Origin: Bacteroidota bacterium
Lineage (GTDB): Bacteria > Bacteroidota > Bacteroidia > Cytophagales > Cyclobacteriaceae
DNA length: 64,000 nt
Assembly (NCBI GenBank): GCA_018267275.1
Contig: JAFDYV010000004.1
Coordinates: 496,001 to 560,000, forward strand
Direction of reading: 5' to 3'
Made by a program: the position numbers and the translations under genes. Below the pieces are notes generated by a model. It saw only the letters and a list, made by a program, of their open reading frames with translations, did not search any database and was not told where the DNA came from. Shown here one piece after another: positions 55,758 to 61,244 of this stretch (its first letter is position 1; every line of letters begins with the position of its first letter).

Positions 55758-56270
55758 TTACACGACAGACTTTGGTGGAGGAGTGTTGAGAGGCGACTCG
55801 ATAGATGAATAGAGGTTGCAATAGTGAAACGATGTGTTGGATGCCTTTTCACCAAAAAAATTAAATGGATGTTCCACGGGCAAATAAACCCACGTCATAA
55901 AACTTACCAGTTGCGAAGGCACAGGCTTTTTATCTGAAGATGAACGCTTCAGTACTTCATTCAAGAATCCGAGCAAGTTATCCTCTGCACCATCGTGCAA
56001 GGCGTACACAAAATAAATGCCTTCTTTCACTTCTACTCTGGCAATGTCATACATCTTTCCGTTTAGTTCCAATTCATCCTCTTCATGTAAAGATTTTTGA
56101 TATTCCGATTTTGTTAATTGAATCAACTCCAATTTCTCGTCAGGCGTAGCTTTTAATAGCAACCTCATTTCTTGCCGAATGGCCATTAGTCGTACACCAA
56201 AATAGGTATACACGCCTGCAAAGTGAAGCAAGAACAGTGAAACTAGCCCTATGGAAAACAGCTTTTTCAT
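55758..56270 (-). CDS. Small exported protein upstream of TonB receptor, Pro-rich tail
   Basis: A 170-residue protein with an N-terminal membrane segment or signal (LFSIGLVSLFLLHFAGVYTYFGV), a charged middle (RQEMRLLLKATPDEKLELI), a compact region with LELNGKMYDIARVEVKEGIYFVYALHD, and the tail HYCNLYSSIESPLNTPPPK. Proteins of this shape (one N-terminal helix, a strand pair about ELNGKxYDI, and a PPPK-like end) commonly precede TonB receptors for iron or haem in Bacteroidota. None has a proven role. It is 87 bases before the receptor on the same strand and looks like the first gene of the operon. Confidence 0.75.
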   Translation of the reverse strand: MKKLFSIGLVSLFLLHFAGVYTYFGVRLMAIRQEMRLLLKATPDEKLELIQLTKSEYQKSLHEEDELELNGKMYDIARVEVKEGIYFVYALHDGAEDNLLGFLNEVLKRSSSDKKPVPSQLVSFMTWVYLPVEHPFNFFGEKASNTSFHYCNLYSSIESPLNTPPPKSVV

Positions 56271-56340
56271 TAATGGATTGGCAATGTAATTAAAATTGAG
56301 AAAAACGCTGAGGGTTTGTTGATGGGTGGTATTAACTCCA

Positions 56341-56421
56341 ACTCACCCCCGTTTGCAAGCAAACTTTCCCCTCTCTTCGGTGAAGAGAGGGGTGCCTCGA
56401 CAAAGTCGAGGTGGGGTGAGT
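56341..56421. repeat. 81-bp cloverleaf-like palindromic element
   Basis: Outer stem ACTCACCCC (56341-56349) with GGGGTGAGT (56413-56421). Inside it are three perfect hairpins in a row: GTTTGCAAGCAAAC (56351-56364), an 11-bp stem CCCCTCTCTTC/GAAGAGAGGGG around GGT (56368-56392), and CCTCGAC/GTCGAGG around AAA (56395-56411). The four arms form a tRNA-like cloverleaf, but there is no tRNA sequence. Such compact multi-stem repeats resemble REP/BIME-type dispersed elements of Bacteroidota. Confidence 0.8.
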
Positions 56422-56444
56422 AAATAAAAAACACAAGACTCATA

Positions 56445-56477
56445 CTTTGCGCCTTTGCGTGGAATAATTTAACTTTC
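56445..56477 (+). promoter_or_regulatory. Octamer-periodic TTTGCG phrase that forms a promoter
   Basis: CTTTGCGC-CTTTGCGT-GG at 56445-56462, then TAACTTTC at 56470-56477. The first TTTG (56446-56449) is 20 bases from TAACTTTC, the right spacing for a Bacteroidota -33/-7 pair before the acyl-CoA dehydrogenase ATG at 56495. Confidence 0.4.
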
Positions 56478-56494
56478 ATTTTCTCCATAGCTCC

Positions 56495-57700
56495 ATGACT
56501 GAACTCTTCCTCACCGAAAAACTAAAACCCCTTCTTCCTCAATACCAAGATTTCTTGAAGAAGGAAGTGTACCCCATCGAGTTGGGCATTATCACTAGGC
56601 CTTTTCGTCAGTCGCTGTCTATCATCAAAGCCTTACGCGAGAAAGCAAAAGCGCAAAAACTATTTGCACCACACTTGTCGCCCAAAGAAGGCGGTGTGGG
56701 CTTAAACCTGATGGAGTTTGCACAAGTGAGTGAAGTGTTAGGGACTTCTCCTCTAGGGCATTTGATTTTTAACTGCAACGCACCCGACATTGGCAACATG
56801 GAGTTGATGCACCAGTTTGCTTCTGCTGATTTGAAGAATAAATACTTGCACCCGCTAATGAATGGCGACATTCGGTCTTGCTTTGCCATGACGGAGCCAG
56901 AGTTTGCAGGATCCAATCCCGTGAACATGGCAACCACCGCTGTTCGAGAGGGTGAACATTATGTCATCAATGGTCATAAATGGTTTACCACCGCAGCCGA
57001 TGGCGCCAACTTTACAATTGTGATGGCGGTAACGGATGGGCGAAATGTAAATCCATATCTACGTGCCAGCATGATTTTAGTGCCCTTAGATAATCCTGGC
57101 TTTGAGTTAGCGCGCAACATTTCCATTATGGGCGATGCAGGCGAAGACTATTTTAGCCATGCGGAAGTTCGATTTACAAATTGCAAAGTTCCTGTAGCGA
57201 ATTTGATTGGGGAGGAGGGGCAGGGTTTTGCTTTGGCGCAAGCACGACTTGGTCCGGGGCGTATTCACCATTGCATGCGGTGGATTGGGATTTGTGAACG
57301 CGCGTTTGATTTGATGTGCCATCGGGCGGCAACACGCAAGTTGAACGACCATCAATTCTTGGGTCAGCAACAAATCATTCAGGCATGGATTGCCGAGTGT
57401 AGAGCTAACATTAATGCTGCGCGATTAATGGTATTGCATACAGCTCACAAAATGGAAAAGGAAGGAGCAAAAGCAGCGAAGGAAGAAATCTCGACCATCA
57501 AATTTTTCGTGGCCGATGTGCTGATGAAAACCTTAGACAGAGCCATTCAACTGCATGGCGCACTCGGCATTACAGATGATACCCTTCTTTCCTTTTGGTA
57601 TCGGCACGAGCGTGGAGCCAGGATTTACGATGGCCCAGATGAAGTACACAAAGTGTCGCTGGCGAAGGCGATATTGAAAAATTACGGTTTAGAGAAATAA
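56495..57700 (+). CDS. Acyl-CoA dehydrogenase, ACAD10/11-like
   Basis: A 401-residue flavoenzyme with acyl-CoA dehydrogenase N-terminal, middle and C-terminal domains (FAMTEPEFAGSNP, HKWFTTAADGANF, GAEEGQGF-type EEGQGFALAQARLGPGRIHH, AIQLHGALGITDDT). The C-terminal active-site region reads IYDGPDEVHK, the hallmark of the ACAD10/11 group, instead of the IYEGT typical of classical dehydrogenases, so the usual catalytic Glu is replaced by Asp. It is two bases from the kinase gene. Human ACAD10/11 and Pseudomonas LvaC act with a kinase on 4-hydroxyacyl-CoA. Confidence 0.93.
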   Translation: MTELFLTEKLKPLLPQYQDFLKKEVYPIELGIITRPFRQSLSIIKALREKAKAQKLFAPHLSPKEGGVGLNLMEFAQVSEVLGTSPLGHLIFNCNAPDIGNMELMHQFASADLKNKYLHPLMNGDIRSCFAMTEPEFAGSNPVNMATTAVREGEHYVINGHKWFTTAADGANFTIVMAVTDGRNVNPYLRASMILVPLDNPGFELARNISIMGDAGEDYFSHAEVRFTNCKVPVANLIGEEGQGFALAQARLGPGRIHHCMRWIGICERAFDLMCHRAATRKLNDHQFLGQQQIIQAWIAECRANINAARLMVLHTAHKMEKEGAKAAKEEISTIKFFVADVLMKTLDRAIQLHGALGITDDTLLSFWYRHERGARIYDGPDEVHKVSLAKAILKNYGLEK

Positions 57701-57702
57701 AT

Positions 57703-58752
57703 ATGCTCGACCAACCTTCTTCCATGCGTACAGGCGAAGAACTGAATCAAGAAAAACTAGCTGCTTACTTGAATGAGCACGGCATCGCCAGAGAAGTTTC
57801 CATTCAGCAGTTTCCGAGTGGGTATTCAAACCTTACTTATCTAATTCAAGCAGAGAAGGAAGAATACATTTTACGCAGGCCACCCTTCGGAGCGAACATT
57901 AAGTCGGCACACGATATGGAGCGCGAATACAACGTGTTGTCACTTTTGCGAAAGGCAGGCTTTACAAAATCACCCGAACCCGTTTTGCTTTGCAGCGATG
58001 AAAATGTCATTGGTGCAAAGTTCTATTTGATGAAACGGGTGAATGGAGTCATCCTGCGAAACCGGGTGCCAAAAGGAATGACGATAGAACCCGCAACGTT
58101 CAATCAACTCTCAAAAGCAACCGTTGACCAATTGGTACAGCTTCATCAGCTCGACATCAAATCTTCAGGGCTTGACCAACTGGGCAAACCCGAAGGCTAT
58201 GTGCAGCGGCAAGTGGAAGGATGGACGAAACGCTATTTCAACGCCCAAACGGATGATATTACCGCGATGAACGAAGCGGCAGATTGGATGCAAAAAAACA
58301 TTCCTGCCTCCGCAAAGGCTTCTCTTATCCACAACGATTACAAGTATGATAACCTCGTGCTCAATCCCGATGACCTCACTGACATTAAAGCAATTTTGGA
58401 TTGGGAGATGGCTACCATAGGCGACCCGCTGATGGATTTGGGAACTACGCTCGCCTATTGGGCGGAGGCAAATGACTCTGATGCATTAAAACCTTTCAAC
58501 CTTACGTGGATGCCGGGCAACATGACACGCCATGAAATGGCTCAGTACTATGCAGAGAAATCACAAACCAACATTGACAACATTATTTTCTATTACGTGT
58601 TCGGAAGTTTTAAGGTAGGCGTGATTTGCCAGCAAATTTATTACCGCTACAAACAAGGCCATACACAAGACCCTCGGTTTGCCATGCTGATCCACGTAAT
58701 CAAAGCATGTGCAGAGAATGCGAGGAAAGCTATTTTTAATTCGTTGATTTGA
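57703..58752 (+). CDS. Aminoglycoside-phosphotransferase-like kinase, ACAD11 N-terminal/LvaA type
   Basis: A 349-residue protein-kinase-like (APH) enzyme with catalytic motif LIHNDYKYDNLVL (HxDxxxxN) and Mg-binding ILDWEMATIGDPLMDLG. The first part (SGYSNLTYLIQ, YILRRPPFGANI) is the glycine-rich ATP loop region of this subgroup. In ACAD10/11 of animals the same domain is fused to the dehydrogenase; in Pseudomonas LvaA is separate and phosphorylates 4-hydroxyvaleryl-CoA. Here it starts two bases after the dehydrogenase stop, so the two should work together. Confidence 0.92.
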   Translation: MLDQPSSMRTGEELNQEKLAAYLNEHGIAREVSIQQFPSGYSNLTYLIQAEKEEYILRRPPFGANIKSAHDMEREYNVLSLLRKAGFTKSPEPVLLCSDENVIGAKFYLMKRVNGVILRNRVPKGMTIEPATFNQLSKATVDQLVQLHQLDIKSSGLDQLGKPEGYVQRQVEGWTKRYFNAQTDDITAMNEAADWMQKNIPASAKASLIHNDYKYDNLVLNPDDLTDIKAILDWEMATIGDPLMDLGTTLAYWAEANDSDALKPFNLTWMPGNMTRHEMAQYYAEKSQTNIDNIIFYYVFGSFKVGVICQQIYYRYKQGHTQDPRFAMLIHVIKACAENARKAIFNSLI

Positions 58753-58817
58753 TAATTCGTTGATGAGGTTAAATTTGAAACCAACGAATCACCGAATCAA
58801 CACATCACCGAATCAAC
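58738..58817. repeat. Octamer-periodic direct and inverted repeats before the 3-hydroxyacyl-CoA dehydrogenase gene
   Basis: The right half is CGAATCAC-CGAATCAA-CACATCAC-CGAATCAA-C (58785-58817), related eight-base units in tandem that end two bases before the start codon at 58819. The left half holds two copies of AATTCGTTGAT (58738 and 58755), which can pair with the right half. The left copy overlaps the kinase gene end. Confidence 0.65.
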
Positions 58818-58818
58818 T

Positions 58819-59703
58819 ATGCAAGAAATAAAAAACGTCCTCATTCTCGGTGCCGGAACGCTAGGAAGTAGAATTGGTTTACAAGCTGCCATTTCAAATT
58901 ATTCAGTTACGGTCTACGACATCCACGAAAGCGCACTGGAACAATCTCTCAAAGTAATGCACAAGGTGTTGAAGTATGCGGTCAGGCAAGGCATGATTGA
59001 AGAAGAAGATAAACCCGCAATTCTTGCGCGGATCAAGTTCACGACTAATCCATCCGAGGCTGTGAACGATGCCGATATCATCAGCGAAAGCGTAACCGAA
59101 GAAGTAACCATCAAACAAAAAGTTTGGAAACAATTTGGTGCGTTGGCGCCCGCCAAAACCATTTTTACTACCAACACTTCTTATTTGTTGCCTTCACAAT
59201 TTGCCGCCATTTCCGGCCGACCGGAAAAATTTTGTGCATTCCATTTTCATGATGTGTTTACGGCACGCGTGGTAGACATCATGCCGCACCCAGGCACCGA
59301 CCCCGCAATTGTTACGTTGTTAATGGATTTTGGTAAACGATTAAATCAAGTTCCGGTTTTGGTAAAGAAAGAATCGCCCGGATACATTTTTAATTTCATG
59401 CTAATGTCGTTGATTGGTGCGGCAGGAAAACTAAAAACAGCGGATGTGGGCAGCATTGAAGATATTGATAAGTCGTGGATGGTGAACTTTAACATGCCCA
59501 TGGGTCCGTTTGGTATTTTGGATAATGTTGGGTTGGATACTGCCTGGCACGTGGTGAAAGACCGCCCCGATGCTGCATCACAAGCTTTTGCGGCTTTGTT
59601 GAAAGACTACATCGATAAAGGTAAACTCGGAGAAAAAACGGGTGAGGGTTTTTACCTTTACCCGCACCCTGCGTATAAAACCTTTGTTGAAACCAAGCAA
59701 TAG
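58819..59703 (+). CDS. 3-hydroxyacyl-CoA dehydrogenase, NAD-binding
   Basis: A 294-residue enzyme with N-terminal Rossmann NAD site (VLILGAGTLGSRIG) and a C-terminal helical domain. It best fits the short 3-hydroxybutyryl-CoA dehydrogenase subgroup with LLPSQFA and IMPHPGTDP. The catalytic His lies in FCAFHFHDVF, but its usual Glu partner (LVEV in other enzymes) is Asp (VVDI). If active it would oxidise 3-hydroxyacyl-CoA from the preceding two enzymes to 3-ketoacyl-CoA. Same strand as the kinase, gap of 66 bases filled by repeats. Confidence 0.9.
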   Translation: MQEIKNVLILGAGTLGSRIGLQAAISNYSVTVYDIHESALEQSLKVMHKVLKYAVRQGMIEEEDKPAILARIKFTTNPSEAVNDADIISESVTEEVTIKQKVWKQFGALAPAKTIFTTNTSYLLPSQFAAISGRPEKFCAFHFHDVFTARVVDIMPHPGTDPAIVTLLMDFGKRLNQVPVLVKKESPGYIFNFMLMSLIGAAGKLKTADVGSIEDIDKSWMVNFNMPMGPFGILDNVGLDTAWHVVKDRPDAASQAFAALLKDYIDKGKLGEKTGEGFYLYPHPAYKTFVETKQ

Positions 59704-59742
59704 GCGAACCCGTTAGTCGTTACACGTTTTGAAAGATATGAG

Positions 59743-60288
59743 ATGAAAAACATAATTGTAGTTTTGTTTTGGTCTGCATTGCTCTACTCCTGCAAAGAGG
59801 TTTCTTTTCCGCAAGCCCAACCAGCGGGCATTTCTGCACTCAAAGAAGTTCCGGCAGAATTGCGGGGTGTGTACCAGGTGCGCGACCGCAAAACGGGAGA
59901 GTTGGGTGATACGCTCATCATTGAAGCTTGGGGCTACCGCGCCAAAGACAAAGACCAAAAAGATTGGTTAACCAACGGTTCGCTCAGCGACACCCTCGTA
60001 CTAAAAACCTACCAAAACTATTACTTCGTAAATTTTAAAACCAACAACCAATGGGTGCTGCGCGTGATTCAGCGCGAGGCAAATGGCAATTTGTTGTTCA
60101 TGAGCATTGATATTGGCGAAGAGAAGAAAGAAAAAGAAATCATCAGAAAGTTGAGCAAAAGATTTAGTGTGAAAGAACAGAAATACAAGTCGGATACCTT
60201 CTATCAAATCAATCCCACGCAAGAAGAATTAGTGGCACTGATCAAAGAGGGGTATTTTACAGGAATAAGATTATTAAAAGTTAAGTAG
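59743..60288 (+). CDS. Lipoprotein of unknown function
   Basis: A 181-residue protein with a short lipoprotein signal (MKNIIVVLFWSALLYSC). The mature domain is mainly beta with VYQVRDRKTGELGDTLIIE, NYYFVNFKTNNQWVLRVIQRE and GNLLFMSIDIGE, followed by a charged helix and a short end (TGIRLLKV). I recall the style from Cytophagales but no family name. Its stop is two bases from the stop of the convergent hydrolase. Confidence 0.75.
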   Translation: MKNIIVVLFWSALLYSCKEVSFPQAQPAGISALKEVPAELRGVYQVRDRKTGELGDTLIIEAWGYRAKDKDQKDWLTNGSLSDTLVLKTYQNYYFVNFKTNNQWVLRVIQREANGNLLFMSIDIGEEKKEKEIIRKLSKRFSVKEQKYKSDTFYQINPTQEELVALIKEGYFTGIRLLKVK

Positions 60289-60290
60289 AC

Positions 60291-61241
60291 TTATTGGGCT
60301 ACAAATTGTTGCATGGCTAGCTGCCATTTGTGAGCTGAGGCGCTCATTAGATTTTCGTGACCGGCTTCAGTTAAAGTCACGAGTTTTTTTCTTCCTACAA
60401 ATCCTTCAAAGATTTTCTTCGTTTCTGTTCTGGAAACTTTTACGTCTTTCTCCCCCCAAATCAAGAGCACTGGGCAGTCAATTGACTTTGAGTATTCATA
60501 TGGATTGTGTCTAAAAGCCCAGAAACCATTTTGCAATCCACCCCAAAATACTAACAAGCCCGCCATGGGAAAGCGCGGTACATTCATCAAGTCAAAACGT
60601 GCACATACGGTTTGATACATGGAACCGAATGGGCACTCTAAAATCAAGCCAGTCGGATTTATCTTTAATTCACTTACAGCTCGCATAATGGCTGCTGACC
60701 CCATCGATGTGCCAAAGAGATAAATGTTTTTGTCACCCTGACTCTTGACAAATTCAAACGCTGTTTTGACTTGCTCTGCTTCAAAGTAGCCAATCGTAGT
60801 TTGGTTTCCTTCCGATCCTCCGCTACCCATAAAGTCTACGAGCAAGGTGGCATAGCCAAGTTTTCTAAAGATTTCTGCTTGGGCAATTAATGATGATTTT
60901 TCGGCACTAAATCCATGGAACAAAATGACTGTACCTTTTGCGCTGTCGACAGGAATAAGCCAGCATTCAATCTCCTTGTTGCTTTTGAGGCTTATGGTCG
61001 AGTACAGATTGTTGGGGATCTTTTTATTTACTGGACGAGGATTATCAATACCAAAAAACAAGGCGCTCAATTTTTGGGTAACCGTTAACACCTTTGGGTC
61101 TTTTGTTCGGTCAACCGTGGAAGTCGAAAAATGGGTAAACCTGTAAGCGTGAAAAAAAGCGATAGCGTTGAGCAGCAGAAATGCAAAAAACAAAAAAGAG
61201 AAAAGTAGTTTTACTTTTCTCTTTGTATTTGATTGTTTCAT
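60291..61241 (-). CDS. Alpha/beta hydrolase with N-terminal membrane anchor
   Basis: A 316-residue protein with a single membrane-spanning segment near residues 10-32 and an extracytoplasmic alpha/beta hydrolase domain: oxyanion region LFHGFSAEKS, nucleophile GTSMGSAA, acid LIWGEKDVKVS and histidine TEAGHENLM. The pattern fits YqkD/FrsA-like or acyl-carrier/lipid hydrolases; substrate is unknown. It begins three bases after the stop of the AsmA-like gene, so they are probably co-transcribed. Confidence 0.88.
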   Translation of the reverse strand: MKQSNTKRKVKLLFSFLFFAFLLLNAIAFFHAYRFTHFSTSTVDRTKDPKVLTVTQKLSALFFGIDNPRPVNKKIPNNLYSTISLKSNKEIECWLIPVDSAKGTVILFHGFSAEKSSLIAQAEIFRKLGYATLLVDFMGSGGSEGNQTTIGYFEAEQVKTAFEFVKSQGDKNIYLFGTSMGSAAIMRAVSELKINPTGLILECPFGSMYQTVCARFDLMNVPRFPMAGLLVFWGGLQNGFWAFRHNPYEYSKSIDCPVLLIWGEKDVKVSRTETKKIFEGFVGRKKLVTLTEAGHENLMSASAHKWQLAMQQFVAQ

Positions 61242-61244
61242 CGA

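Noticed and set aside
56341..56421. Undetected tRNA
   Set aside because: The cloverleaf shape is similar, but no T-loop GTTCRA, D-loop or CCA pattern is present and arm lengths do not fit.
58785..58817. CRISPR-like short repeats
   Set aside because: The units are eight bases, without spacers or cas genes, and lie directly before a start codon.
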